Part shown: positions 24,767 to 34,146 of the stretch, piece after piece
Position numbering within the stretch: the stretch's first letter is position 1
Layout of the letters: each line of letters starts with the position of its first letter
Assembly (NCBI GenBank): GCA_042095135.1
Contig: JBELBV010000002.1
Coordinates: 62,001-126,000 of the forward strand
Length of the DNA stretch: 64,000 nucleotides
Source: UA16 sp042095135
GTDB lineage: Bacteria > Bacteroidota > Bacteroidia > Flavobacteriales_D > Sanyastnellaceae
Direction of reading: 5' to 3'
Notes under the pieces: generated by a model
The model's input: the letters and a program-made list of their open reading frames with translations, nothing else
Told to the model about the DNA's origin: nothing
Database searches by the model: none
Made by a program: the position numbers and the translations under genes

Positions 24767-25354
24767 CTATGAATTGGATTTTTCTCTAGCGTCAATTTCG
24801 TCACGCAGTCGACTCGCGAGCTCATAATCCTCGAGGGCTATCGCTTGCGTCAACTCCTTTTTCAAATCTCCGATGCTTCGTTCCTTGGCCGGCGCCTCCT
24901 CTGCAGCCTCAGCAGCCGCCTCGGCCCGTTCCACTCGCTCCATCTCTTCCGGTCCAATCCCAGCCATTTTCATGACCGACTCAGCACAATAGATGGGGCA
25001 TCCAAAACGGTAAGCGATGGCTACGGCGTCGCTCGGACGGCAATCAATTTCCTCGGACTTTTCGTCTGAGACGCAATGCATTTTGGCAAAGAACACGCCT
25101 TCCACCATGTTGTAAATGATCACGTCCAACACTCGGATTCGGAATGCACCGAAAGCCGACTTGAATAAATCGTGCGTCAGCGGACGAGAGGCTTTCATCT
25201 TCTCAATCTCGATGGCAATGGCCTGAGCCTCTGCTCCACCGATGACAATGGGCAATTTGCGGTTGCCTTCCACCTCACTCAACACCATTGCGTACGCCCC
25301 CGAAGAGGAGCCGCTTAGGGCAATGTCTGATACTTCGACTTCTACCTTTTTCAT
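24767..25354 (-). CDS. Bifunctional nuclease (BFN) family protein with UVR motif
   Basis: 195 residues. The N-terminal 135 residues are a DUF151/BFN domain: VEVSDIALSGSSSGAYAMVLSE, LPIVIGGAEAQAIAIEIEKM, and DCRPSDAVAIAYRFGCPIY. BFN proteins have been described as having RNase and DNase activity. Residues 155-190 form a UVR-type motif (LTQAIALEDYELASRLRDEI), which in UvrB and related proteins mediates protein contacts. A TACCTTTG promoter sits 16 bp before the ATG, separating it from etfA. Confidence 0.92.
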   Translation of the reverse strand: MKKVEVEVSDIALSGSSSGAYAMVLSEVEGNRKLPIVIGGAEAQAIAIEIEKMKASRPLTHDLFKSAFGAFRIRVLDVIIYNMVEGVFFAKMHCVSDEKSEEIDCRPSDAVAIAYRFGCPIYCAESVMKMAGIGPEEMERVERAEAAAEAAEEAPAKERSIGDLKKELTQAIALEDYELASRLRDEIDAREKSNS

Positions 25355-25370
25355 TCCCTGGGAATTGTGA

Positions 25371-25378
25371 CAAAGGTA
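25371..25378 (-). promoter_or_regulatory. -7 element of the bifunctional nuclease gene
   Basis: TACCTTTG on the minus strand, perfect consensus, 16 bp before the ATG at 25354. Confidence 0.6.
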
Positions 25379-25393
25379 GGAACGGAATGAGCA

Positions 25394-26338
25394 TCAGCTA
25401 TCAAGTGCATGCACCGCAGCCGTAAGCTTAGGCAACACTTCGAACGCATCACCGACGATTCCATAATCTGCAGCCTTAAAGAACGGCGCTTCTGGATCGG
25501 TGTTGATGACGACAATGGTCTTGGACTGGTTAACCCCGGCTAGGTGCTGGATTGCACCGGAAATTCCTGCTGCGATGTACAAGTTCGGACGGATGGTGAT
25601 GCCCGTTTGTCCCACGTGCTCGTGGTGAGGACGCCACCCGATGTCCGAAACGGGTCGAGAGCAAGCCGTTGTAGCACCGAGGGCCGTTGCCAATTCTTCG
25701 ACAATGCCCCAATTCTCGGGGCCTTTCAATCCGCGTCCTGCACTGACGACCAACTCCGCTTCTGGGAGTGGCACTTGGCCGTCTCCGCTCGCCGATTCAA
25801 ATCCCGTGACGGTCTCACGGGCTGCACCGATATCGGCACTGAAGGCTTCCACTGCAGTGGCTACCCCGTCTGATGTCACCCCGAAAGCGTTCGGCGTCAC
25901 CGTGTAGACGGCCTTGTCAGTGGTCACGGCGACGTCAGCCATGGCCTTGCCAGAGAACACGTTCTTGCGCACCGTACCGCCTTCTGGCAAATGCGTCACG
26001 CCTGCGACCAGGCCGGCGTTCAATCGAACGGCAACCCGAGGGGCCACAGCCCGCCCGAAGTGGTCGTGTCCGCACACGACATGCGTGGCTGCTGCTGCAT
26101 CCGCTGCCGCAGAGGCGAGCTTGGCCCATTGGCCGCTGTCCTGAAGGGCACCTTCGTGGTGCAAAGTGCGGGTGATGCCTGCGGCACCAATGGCATCGGC
26201 GTTGCTCAACGGTCCGGCCACAATGCTTACTGCATCCGTACCAAGCTGAGCTGCAAGGCTGGCAGCGTAACTCGCCGCTTCCAATCCGCTCTTGGTGGCG
26301 AATCCATTCTGGGTGTTGATGATGGCTAGTACTGACAT
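25394..26338 (-). CDS. etfA: Electron transfer flavoprotein alpha subunit
   Basis: 314 residues. EtfA binds the FAD that carries electrons from acyl-CoA dehydrogenases to the quinone pool. The N-terminal domain begins MSVLAIINTQNG; the C-terminal FAD domain contains VSAGRGLKGPENWG, GATTACSRPVSDIGW, GQTGITIRPNLYIAAGISGAIQH and NTDPEAPFFKAADYGIVGD, all family signatures. It starts 3 bp after etfB stops, so the two subunits share one transcript. Confidence 0.97.
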   Translation of the reverse strand: MSVLAIINTQNGFATKSGLEAASYAASLAAQLGTDAVSIVAGPLSNADAIGAAGITRTLHHEGALQDSGQWAKLASAAADAAAATHVVCGHDHFGRAVAPRVAVRLNAGLVAGVTHLPEGGTVRKNVFSGKAMADVAVTTDKAVYTVTPNAFGVTSDGVATAVEAFSADIGAARETVTGFESASGDGQVPLPEAELVVSAGRGLKGPENWGIVEELATALGATTACSRPVSDIGWRPHHEHVGQTGITIRPNLYIAAGISGAIQHLAGVNQSKTIVVINTDPEAPFFKAADYGIVGDAFEVLPKLTAAVHALDS

Positions 26339-26341
26339 GGC

Positions 26342-27079
26342 TTAGATGACTTTGGCTTCTTCGCGAAGCAAACGAATGAGTTCAGCGGCGTCCTCCGCGT
26401 CGATGATTTTACATGCTCCTTTTTCAGGAGGCAGGGCGAAACGCTCAATACGCGAGCCGCTCTCTGCGTTGGCTGCTTCGACCGCCAGCGGCTTGGTGCG
26501 TGCGGACATGATGCCGCGCATGTTGGGAATCCGCTGCTCGGCCATGCCTTTGGCTGCGCTGAGGACCAAGGGCAGCGTCACGGTGACGTTATCCTCCCCT
26601 CCAGCCGCTTCGCGCTTGACCGACGCTTCATTGCCGTTTACGTCCAAATGGGTCGCATTGGCGACAAAGCCGCAGTCGAGCATCTCAGCCAACATGGCCG
26701 GAACAACAGCGCCGTTGTGGTCAATGGTTTCCTTGCCGCACAAGATGATATCGAAGCCTTTTCCGTTGGCGTATCCTGCGATGAGGCGCGCCACCTGCAT
26801 GGCATCTGTGGGCTCACTGTCGATGCGAACGGCATCATCGGCACCGATGGCCAGGGCCTTGCGGATGGTCGGATCGCATTGAGCTCCACCGACCGTAATG
26901 ATGGTGACGGAACCGCCTTGCTGTTCCTTCAATTCAATGGCGCGTACTAACGCATACCATTCATCGTAGGGATTGACGATGTATTGCACCCCATTGGCGT
27001 CGAACTCGCGGTCGTCATTGGTGAACGCGATGCGACTTGTCGTGTCTGGGGCTTGGCTGATGCAGACAAGTAATTTCAT
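26342..27079 (-). CDS. etfB: Electron transfer flavoprotein beta subunit
   Basis: 245 residues. EtfB binds AMP and pairs with EtfA. The N-terminus MKLLVCISQAPDT is typical; NPYDEWYALVRAIELKEQ, ALAIGADDAVRI and GFDIILCGKETIDHNGAVVPAMLAE are family signatures. A TACCTTTG element ends exactly 4 bp before the ATG, predicting a leaderless etfBA mRNA. No dehydrogenase partner is adjacent. Confidence 0.97.
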   Translation of the reverse strand: MKLLVCISQAPDTTSRIAFTNDDREFDANGVQYIVNPYDEWYALVRAIELKEQQGGSVTIITVGGAQCDPTIRKALAIGADDAVRIDSEPTDAMQVARLIAGYANGKGFDIILCGKETIDHNGAVVPAMLAEMLDCGFVANATHLDVNGNEASVKREAAGGEDNVTVTLPLVLSAAKGMAEQRIPNMRGIMSARTKPLAVEAANAESGSRIERFALPPEKGACKIIDAEDAAELIRLLREEAKVI

Positions 27080-27083
27080 GCCT

Positions 27084-27091
27084 CAAAGGTA
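27084..27091 (-). promoter_or_regulatory. -7 element of etfBA
   Basis: TACCTTTG on the minus strand, perfect consensus, ends exactly 4 bp before the etfB ATG. Confidence 0.65.
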
Positions 27092-27185
27092 GGAAGTTGG
27101 CGACCAAAATCGACGGAAATTTCCTATGCATGCATAGATTTTTTCTCGGCATCGGGCGTGGGTTTCATAGCTTTATTTGTTGACT

Positions 27186-27193
27186 TATCTTTG
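27186..27193 (+). promoter_or_regulatory. -7 element of pdhB
   Basis: TATCTTTG, perfect consensus, 23 bp before the ATG at 27217. Confidence 0.6.
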
Positions 27194-27216
27194 CCGACCA
27201 ATTCAAGCAGAAACGC

Positions 27217-28197
27217 ATGCGCGAGGTACAATTCAGAGAAGCCGTGGCTGAGGCCATGAGCGAGGAAATGCGAAGGGACAAGAATGTCTTTTTGATGGGG
27301 GAAGAAGTCGCCGAATACAACGGCGCATACAAAGCGTCGAAAGGAATGCTCGACGAGTTCGGCCCAGAACGTGTCATAGACACGCCAATTGCGGAACTCG
27401 GATTCTCCAGCATCGCCGTCGGCGCGGCCATGAACGGCCTCCGCCCCATCGTTGAATTCATGACATGGAACTTCGCGATTTTGGCCGCTGACCAAATCAT
27501 CAACCACGCAGCCAAAATGCTGCAGATGAGCGGAGGTCAATACAACGTGCCCATCGTCTTCCGCGGTCCAAACGGAACGGCAGGCCAGTTGGCGGCTACC
27601 CACAGCCAATCGTTCGAATCCATGTACGCATCGATTCCAGGCTTGAAAGTGGTTACTCCCTTCACTCCCTATGAAGCGAAGGGATTATTAAAGTCTGCCA
27701 TCCGCGATGACGATCCGGTCCTCATCATGGAGAGCGAGAAGATGTACGGTGACAAGGGCTTGATACCAGAAGGTGAATTTTTGGTACCCATTGGCAAAGC
27801 CAACATCCGCCGCAAGGGCGATGCCGTGACCATTGTGTCATTCGGCAAAATCTTGAAGACCGTTCACGCAGCAGCTGACGAATTGGCGAAAGAAGGCATC
27901 GAAGTCGAAATCATCGATTTGGTGACCATCCGCCCGCTGGACTTGGAGACCATCATTGAGAGCATCAAGAAGACCAACCGCTTGGTCATCGTTGAAGAAA
28001 GCTTCCCTGTGGCTAGCATCAGCTCGGAAGTCGCATACCGCGTTCAGCGCAACGCTTTCGATTACCTCGACGCACCAGTCGTTCGGTTGTGCCAGTCCGA
28101 CACTCCTTTTGCCTTCTCTCCTACCCTCATCGACGAGGCCCTTCCGCAAGTGAAGGACATCATGGAGGCCGTAAAAAGCGTAGCTTACGTGGCGTAA
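27217..28197 (+). CDS. pdhB: Pyruvate dehydrogenase E1 component beta subunit
   Basis: 326 residues. The N-terminus MREVQFREAVAEAMSEEM, the thiamine diphosphate region VFLMGEEVAEYNGAYKASKGM and GPERVIDTPIAELGF, and the C-terminal transketolase domain with VTIVSFGKILKTVHAAADEL identify the E1 beta subunit of the pyruvate (or a related 2-oxo acid) dehydrogenase complex. The genes for E1 alpha, E2 and E3 are not adjacent. It has its own promoter; hppA follows 53 bp later. Confidence 0.95.
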   Translation: MREVQFREAVAEAMSEEMRRDKNVFLMGEEVAEYNGAYKASKGMLDEFGPERVIDTPIAELGFSSIAVGAAMNGLRPIVEFMTWNFAILAADQIINHAAKMLQMSGGQYNVPIVFRGPNGTAGQLAATHSQSFESMYASIPGLKVVTPFTPYEAKGLLKSAIRDDDPVLIMESEKMYGDKGLIPEGEFLVPIGKANIRRKGDAVTIVSFGKILKTVHAAADELAKEGIEVEIIDLVTIRPLDLETIIESIKKTNRLVIVEESFPVASISSEVAYRVQRNAFDYLDAPVVRLCQSDTPFAFSPTLIDEALPQVKDIMEAVKSVAYVA

Positions 28198-28250
28198 GCT
28201 GAAAAATTTACCCGAAACAATAGCGCGAACACGCGCATACACAATCAATT

Positions 28251-30530
28251 ATGGATCAAACGCTGCTTTATTCAGTACCGGCAATCGCCATCTTGGGGTT
28301 GCTCGTCATGGCCGTACAGGCTGCTTGGGTTCGCAAGCAAGACGCCGGCGAAGCCCGCATGGCTGAAATCGCCAACCACATTCACGAAGGTGCATTGGCC
28401 TTCCTCCGAGCGGAGTACCGCATCCTCGCCATCTTCGTCGTAATCGCCGGAGCATTACTCGGGTTTGTATCGACCATTGTACCGACCACCCACTGGTTCA
28501 TTGTAGTGGCATTTGTCATTGGTGCGGTATTCTCAGCGCTGGCTGGAAACGTCGGCATGCGGATCGCTACTCAGGCCAATGTTCGTACTACGCAAGCGGC
28601 CCGCACTTCGCTGGCTCAAGGCCTGAAGGTCTCCTTCACTGGAGGTATGGTTATGGGACTTGGCGTTGCTGGTTTGGCTGTCTTCGGATTGAGCGTACTG
28701 TTCATCTTGTTGCTCGGAATGAATTTGGCCCCCGACACCACTACTGGTGTGGACCAAATGACCGTTGTGCTGGAAGCGCTTGCTGGTTTCTCACTGGGAG
28801 CGGAATCGATTGCGCTCTTTGCTCGTGTCGGAGGAGGCATCTACACCAAGGCGGCTGACGTCGGCGCGGACTTGGTAGGAAAGGTCGAAGCAGGCATTCC
28901 CGAGGACGACCCCCGCAATCCAGCGACCATCGCAGACAACGTCGGCGATAACGTCGGTGACGTGGCAGGCATGGGTGCCGATTTGTTCGGCTCTTACGTC
29001 GCAACCGTATTGGCAGCCATGGTATTGGGCAATGCCGTAATCCGCGGCACAGGTGGTTTGGACGACAACTTTGGTGGTCAATCTACCATCTTGTTGCCTT
29101 TGATCATCGCTGCCTTGGGGATCATCTTTTCTATCCTCGGGGGCCTCATGATTCGAGTCAAAGACGGCGCGAAGGAGAGCGATGTTCAAGCAGCACTGAA
29201 TCGTGGCAACTGGGGGTCCATTCTAATGACCGCTGTTGCGTCCTACGCTCTTATCACATGGATGCTTCCTGCAACCATGCAGATGAGTGAAATTGGAGGC
29301 GCAGACGCCATTGTCTTCACCCCAATGGATGTCTTCTATGCTGTCATTGTCGGGCTTATCGTTGGTGGGGTCATCAGCTACATGACAGAATACTACACCG
29401 GCTTGGGCAAAAAGCCAGTCATGGATATCGTCCAGAAGTCATCAACCGGTGCGGCAACGAACATCATCGCCGGTCTCGCTACAGGTATGATCTCGACGTT
29501 CGGACCTGTCCTCCTTTTCGCATCTGCGATTTACGCAGCTTACGCTTTTGCAGGCTTCTACGGTGTAGCCATCGCGGCTTCTGCTATGATGGCAACCACC
29601 GCCATGCAGCTTGCCATTGACGCCTTTGGGCCAATTGCAGACAACGCAGGCGGTATTGCCGAGATGAGTGAACTCCCTGATGAAGTGCGCGAGCGTACTG
29701 ATATACTAGATTCAGTTGGGAACACAACAGCAGCCATCGGGAAAGGCTTCGCCATTGCTTCTGCTGCATTGACAGCACTCGCCTTGTTCGCTGCCTATGT
29801 TGAATTCACTGGGATTGACGGCATCAACATCTTCAAGGCGAACGTACTTGCGGCTCTCTTCATTGGAGGTATGGTTCCTGTCGTATTCTCCGCCTTGGCG
29901 ATGAACAGCGTGGGTAAAGCAGCCATGGAAATGGTTAAAGAAGTACGCCGGCAGTTCAAAGAAATTCCGGGCATCATGGAAGGCACAGGAACGCCCGATT
30001 ACGGCAAATGTGTGGATATCTCAACACAGGCGGCACTGCGTGAAATGATGCTTCCAGGTGCGATGACCCTCATCTTCCCATTGGTAATTGGTTTGCTGCC
30101 GTTGTTATTTGGGATGTCCAATGCATGGGCAGCAGAGACACTGGGCGGCTACATGGCCGGTGTGACCGTCTCAGGTGTTCTCTGGGCGATTTTCCAAAAC
30201 AATGCAGGCGGTGCATGGGACAACGCTAAGAAGTCCTTCGAAGCTGGTGTTGAAATCGACGGTGAGATGACTTTCAAGGGTTCTGAGGCGCACAAAGCTG
30301 CTGTAACAGGTGACACGGTCGGTGACCCCTTCAAGGACACCAGCGGACCTTCGATGAACATCCTCATCAAGTTGACGTGCTTGGTTGGCCTCGTCATTGC
30401 CCCCATCCTCGGCGGCCACGGCAGCGAGGAAGGTCACAGCCACGGCGACGCTATCGAAGCGCCGGCTGCGCAGGAAGCTCAGCCCACTGCTCACGCAATC
30501 GAAATCAACGCAGAAGGCGACGCACAATAA
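28251..30530 (+). CDS. hppA: Membrane-bound ion-pumping pyrophosphatase
   Basis: 759 residues with about 16 hydrophobic helices. The enzyme couples pyrophosphate hydrolysis to proton or sodium export. Substrate-binding acidic motifs are seen: GADLVGKVEAGIPEDDPRNP, then DNVGDNVGDVAGMGADLFGS, and a later DAFGPIADNAGGIAEM. In the potassium-dependence region the sequence is GNTTAAIGKGFAI, with Ala and Gly in the positions where potassium-independent enzymes carry Lys and Thr, so a potassium-dependent type is predicted. The C-terminal tail is His- and Ala-rich. A strong terminator follows. Confidence 0.97.
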   Translation: MDQTLLYSVPAIAILGLLVMAVQAAWVRKQDAGEARMAEIANHIHEGALAFLRAEYRILAIFVVIAGALLGFVSTIVPTTHWFIVVAFVIGAVFSALAGNVGMRIATQANVRTTQAARTSLAQGLKVSFTGGMVMGLGVAGLAVFGLSVLFILLLGMNLAPDTTTGVDQMTVVLEALAGFSLGAESIALFARVGGGIYTKAADVGADLVGKVEAGIPEDDPRNPATIADNVGDNVGDVAGMGADLFGSYVATVLAAMVLGNAVIRGTGGLDDNFGGQSTILLPLIIAALGIIFSILGGLMIRVKDGAKESDVQAALNRGNWGSILMTAVASYALITWMLPATMQMSEIGGADAIVFTPMDVFYAVIVGLIVGGVISYMTEYYTGLGKKPVMDIVQKSSTGAATNIIAGLATGMISTFGPVLLFASAIYAAYAFAGFYGVAIAASAMMATTAMQLAIDAFGPIADNAGGIAEMSELPDEVRERTDILDSVGNTTAAIGKGFAIASAALTALALFAAYVEFTGIDGINIFKANVLAALFIGGMVPVVFSALAMNSVGKAAMEMVKEVRRQFKEIPGIMEGTGTPDYGKCVDISTQAALREMMLPGAMTLIFPLVIGLLPLLFGMSNAWAAETLGGYMAGVTVSGVLWAIFQNNAGGAWDNAKKSFEAGVEIDGEMTFKGSEAHKAAVTGDTVGDPFKDTSGPSMNILIKLTCLVGLVIAPILGGHGSEEGHSHGDAIEAPAAQEAQPTAHAIEINAEGDAQ

Positions 30531-30548
30531 GCGCCCCCTCTGCCCATG

Positions 30549-30579
30549 AAAAAGGGACTCCGTTCGGAGTCCCTTTTTT
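30549..30579 (+). terminator. Rho-independent terminator of hppA
   Basis: AAAGGGACTCC pairs with GGAGTCCCTTT across a GTTC loop, flanked by an A-run and a T-run; it may also serve the convergent kinase gene. Confidence 0.9.
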
Positions 30580-30628
30580 CGTGTCCAATGCCGTCGGATT
30601 GAGGCAACAGTGAGGAGTGCGCTAAGCC

Positions 30629-31246
30629 TTAGACGAACAAGCCGTGCAGCTCGGCATCCACGCCCTCGATGACCACACCGAGGTCCTCTTTGTTTTCGTG
30701 GAAGCGGTTGTTGTCCACGTCGATGACCAGCAACTTGCCAGCGCTGTACGTGCTGATCCACGCTTCGTAACGCTCATTAAGCCGGTTGAGGTAATCCAGG
30801 CGAATGGCCTCTTCGTAATCCCTTCCGCGCTTTTGGATGTTCTCCACAAGCTTCGGAACAGAAGCGCGCAAGTAGATCATCAAGTCCGGTGGCGAAATGA
30901 ACCGCTCCATCAGCTGGAACAGATCAAGATAATTCTGGAAGTCACGGGAACTCATCAAGCCCATCGCGTGCAAATTCGGCGCAAAGATGTGCGCGTCCTC
31001 ATAAATGGTTCGGTCTTGGATGACCTTCTTCCCGCTTTTCTGCAATTCGGCCAGTTGAGCAAACCGCGACCGCAAGAAGAAAACCTGCAGGTTGAATGAC
31101 CAACGCTGCATGTCCTTGTAGAAATCATTCAAGTACGGGTTGTCATCCACTTGCTCGAAATGGGGCTCGTAGCGGTAATGTTTTGCGAGGAGCGTGGTCA
31201 GGGTGGTCTTCCCCGACCCGATGTTTCCGGCGATGGCAATGTGCAT
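30629..31246 (-). CDS. Deoxynucleoside kinase (dNK family), paralogue 2
   Basis: 205 residues from ATG 31246, where MHIAIAGNIGSGKTTLTTLL gives the P-loop at the very N-terminus; the frame is open upstream but without similarity. VIQDRTIYEDAHIFAPNL contains the intact DRT motif, and the lid has ENIQKRGRDYEE. It ends with LLVIDVDNNRFHENKEDLG. It should phosphorylate deoxynucleosides for DNA precursor salvage and would complement the paralogue at 4896-5534, which lacks the DR pair; some relatives work as two-gene heterodimers. Confidence 0.92.
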   Translation of the reverse strand: MHIAIAGNIGSGKTTLTTLLAKHYRYEPHFEQVDDNPYLNDFYKDMQRWSFNLQVFFLRSRFAQLAELQKSGKKVIQDRTIYEDAHIFAPNLHAMGLMSSRDFQNYLDLFQLMERFISPPDLMIYLRASVPKLVENIQKRGRDYEEAIRLDYLNRLNERYEAWISTYSAGKLLVIDVDNNRFHENKEDLGVVIEGVDAELHGLFV

Positions 31247-31343
31247 AATTCTGGCTTCGTTGAACGTGCAAAATAGGCCCATTTGAATCGGAACGAAAAC
31301 CGGGTTTTCAACAGGTCTCCCACACGGAATCAACGGAGCGTTG

Positions 31344-32885
31344 TTAGGCCAATTCGCCCTGTTCAGGCTCTTTTTGGGCGGCCAGCAGCGCGTCCACGAT
31401 GGAGCGGTCGTTGACCAACCGTGGCACCTTGTGTTGCCCGCCCAATTTCCCTTTGGCTTGCAACCAGTCGTCAAACGTACCGGCCGCTACCTCATGTCCC
31501 AATGGGAAGCGCAAGGCGAGCTCCGCAGTTCGTTTGGCGTCGTAATCCGAATTCTGCCGGCGCAGAGAAGCGTCCAAGCACTCCATGAACAAATCCATTC
31601 CACCATTGGGCGGCTTACTGAATTCAATGCACCATTCGTGCGCGCCGGTTTCCTCTAGGTTCATGAACACCGGGGCAGCAGTGTAATCCCGCACGTGCGC
31701 ATCCGCCAACGTACTCGCCTCCGCAATCGCACGTTCTGCCTGATCCACCATCACTTCTTCTCCAAATGCATTCAGATACGATTCGGTACGCCCGACCACT
31801 TGCATGCGGAACGGGTGCGTCTCCGTGATGCGCACCACATCCCCGAGCGCATACCGCCAGAGGCCGGCATTGGTCGAGATCACCAGCGCATACTCCTCGC
31901 CCACCTCCAGTTCGCGCAATTCCAATGCCCGTGGTGAATCCGAATCCCACTCTGACATCGGCACAAACTCGAAGAAGATGCCGTAGTCCAACATCATCAG
32001 CATGTCGTCCCCATCCAACCGATCCTGCAACCCGAAAAAGCCCTCTGAAGCATTGTAGGTTTCGAGGCAATCGAATGGCAGACGCGTCTCCCCGATCAAG
32101 GTGTCGAATTCTGCCCGGTACGGTTCAAAGCTGACACCTCCATGCATGTACAATTGCAGGTTGGGCCAGACGTCACCCAACACATCAGCTCCGGATAACT
32201 CCAACACACGCTTGGCCACAACCAACATCCAGCTTGGGACGCCCGCGAGGATGCGAACGTCCTCCTGCAGAGTCGCCCGCGCCATCGCATCCACTTTGTC
32301 TTTCCAGTTCTCCATAAGTGCAATGTCCCGGCTCGGTGTACGGCGGGCTTCGACCCAGAACGGGAGATTGCGGACGATGATGGCACTCAGATCACCGGTA
32401 AAACCTCCGGTACCGTTTTCGTGCAAGGCAGACGAACCGCCGAGGATGAAATGCTTGCCGTCATAGAGCTCTGCTTGGGGCCGCTGATCAGAGAACAGGG
32501 CCAAGAGGTCTTTTCCGCCTTTGTAATGGCACCCCCGCAACGAGGCCTCGGTGACCGGCAAAAACTTGCTGCGGTCGGAACTCGTTCCGGAGCTTTTGGC
32601 AAACCATCGGGTTTCCCCCGGCCACAACACCCCCAACTCCCCTTGCTGGGCACGTTGTATGTAGGGCTTGAACTGATCGTACGACCGAATGGGCACTTGG
32701 CGCTGGAATTCACGCAGCGAGCGGACGCTGCCGAAACCGTGTTCGGCACCGAATGCCGTGCCTTTGCCCTCCAGCAGCAATCGATTGAACAGATGTCGCT
32801 GCAATTCGACAGGCCGCGAACGGACCCGCTCGATGTTCATCATGCGTTTGCGGATGAACCAACGAAATGCAGCGTTAAGTGCCAT
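31344..32885 (-). CDS. GH3 auxin-responsive-promoter family protein (acyl-adenylate amido synthetase-like)
   Basis: 513 residues from ATG 32885 (MALNAAFRWFIRKRMMN). The GH3 family adenylates carboxylic acids and joins them to amino acids; plant members act on auxin and jasmonate. Motifs: FAKSSGTSSDRSKFLPVT (ATP loop), YNASEGFFGLQD (second nucleotide motif), and DVVRITETHPFRMQVVGRTESYLNAFGE, the C-terminal hinge. The bacterial substrate is unknown. It lies 92 bp downstream of the cysteine desulfurase gene and shares its strand. Confidence 0.9.
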   Translation of the reverse strand: MALNAAFRWFIRKRMMNIERVRSRPVELQRHLFNRLLLEGKGTAFGAEHGFGSVRSLREFQRQVPIRSYDQFKPYIQRAQQGELGVLWPGETRWFAKSSGTSSDRSKFLPVTEASLRGCHYKGGKDLLALFSDQRPQAELYDGKHFILGGSSALHENGTGGFTGDLSAIIVRNLPFWVEARRTPSRDIALMENWKDKVDAMARATLQEDVRILAGVPSWMLVVAKRVLELSGADVLGDVWPNLQLYMHGGVSFEPYRAEFDTLIGETRLPFDCLETYNASEGFFGLQDRLDGDDMLMMLDYGIFFEFVPMSEWDSDSPRALELRELEVGEEYALVISTNAGLWRYALGDVVRITETHPFRMQVVGRTESYLNAFGEEVMVDQAERAIAEASTLADAHVRDYTAAPVFMNLEETGAHEWCIEFSKPPNGGMDLFMECLDASLRRQNSDYDAKRTAELALRFPLGHEVAAGTFDDWLQAKGKLGGQHKVPRLVNDRSIVDALLAAQKEPEQGELA

Positions 32886-32977
32886 GCTTTTTGGTCGAAG
32901 TCCGAAATTAGCCCGCAGAACGGGACGAAAAAAGCCCTGAGGGCGGAATCCGAATGGAAAGTGCGCAGTCGCTTGAC

Positions 32978-34108
32978 TCAAGCGAACACCCGGCGGATGG
33001 CTTCAATGGCGTAATCCACTTCTTCAGCTGTGTTGTAGCGCCCAAACGAAAACCGCAAGCTCGCCCGCTGCGGATCGTGAAATTCCAGTGCACGCAGCAC
33101 GTGTGAACCCAACGTCGCACCACTTGAACACGCGCTTCCACCAGAACAGGCAACGCCCTCCAAGTCGAGCAGAAACAGCGCCATGCCCGATTTGGGATGG
33201 GGCGGAAAAGAAACGTTCAGTACGGTGTACAAGCCCTCGGGGCTGTCCGAGTCGCCATTGAACCGCACCCCCGGAATCGCCTCCGTCAACCCAGCAACCA
33301 TTCGCGCCTTCAACGTCCGCACGTGTTCTTGATGAACCACCAAATCTGTGTACGCCAAATCCATAGCGGTGGCGAGGCCCACAATGTTGTGCGTGCTCTC
33401 TGTGCCGCCGCGCACCGCGCGTTCCTGACTTCCGCCTTCAATTTGTCCTTTCAGCTGCAAACCCTTGCGGATGTACAAAAATCCGACCCCTTTCGGGCCG
33501 TGGAATTTGTGGGCTGAACACGTAATAAAATCTACTGGCAAATCTTGCAAGTCGAACGCATAGTGGCACATGGTCTGTACCGTATCCGAATGGAACAACG
33601 CGCCGGCTTCTCGGCACATGGTCCCGATGCGTTCCAAGTCCTGAATTACGGCCACCTCGTTGTTGGCGTGCATCAAGCTGACGATGGTCTTTCCATCCTT
33701 TGCCAAAAGCGCAGCAAGATGTTCTAGGTCCACCTTGCCGTCCGGCATATGGCGCACCAAGTCCAATGTTGTGCCTTCGTTGCGCTCGAGGGATTGCGCA
33801 GTCTTGATGACGGCACTGTGTTCCGCTTCTGATGTAATGATGCGTGTGCACCCGAGGTCCCGAACCGCACTGCGCAACGCGAGGTTATCCGCTTCCGTTC
33901 CTCCCGATGTGAAATAGATGCAACTAGGATGGCAATTGAGGTGCTTCGCCACCCGACGGCGGCTCTGTTCAATCAACACCCGCGACTTGCGACCCACGGC
34001 ATGACTCGAGGAAGGGTTCCCGAAGTTCTCCTGCAACACGGGCACCATGGCTTCCACCACTTCCGGTGCGACAGAAGTCGTCGCGGCATTGTCAAGATAT
34101 ACGTTCAT
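32978..34108 (-). CDS. Cysteine desulfurase (IscS/NifS family)
   Basis: 376 residues. A PLP enzyme that takes sulfur from cysteine for Fe-S clusters and tRNA thiolation. MNVYLDNAATTSVAPEVV opens the protein, TSGGTEADNLAL follows, the PLP lysine is in SAHKFHGPKGVGF (about residue 200), and the catalytic cysteine loop is ACSGGSACSSG (about 325). A histidine-rich EAEHSAVI motif precedes them. No iscU or sufE is adjacent. The loop length fits the NifS/IscS group rather than SufS. Confidence 0.95.
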   Translation of the reverse strand: MNVYLDNAATTSVAPEVVEAMVPVLQENFGNPSSSHAVGRKSRVLIEQSRRRVAKHLNCHPSCIYFTSGGTEADNLALRSAVRDLGCTRIITSEAEHSAVIKTAQSLERNEGTTLDLVRHMPDGKVDLEHLAALLAKDGKTIVSLMHANNEVAVIQDLERIGTMCREAGALFHSDTVQTMCHYAFDLQDLPVDFITCSAHKFHGPKGVGFLYIRKGLQLKGQIEGGSQERAVRGGTESTHNIVGLATAMDLAYTDLVVHQEHVRTLKARMVAGLTEAIPGVRFNGDSDSPEGLYTVLNVSFPPHPKSGMALFLLDLEGVACSGGSACSSGATLGSHVLRALEFHDPQRASLRFSFGRYNTAEEVDYAIEAIRRVFA

Positions 34109-34146
34109 TGCTCAGGGGCAGGAACACAAAAATGCACCTTTTTCGA

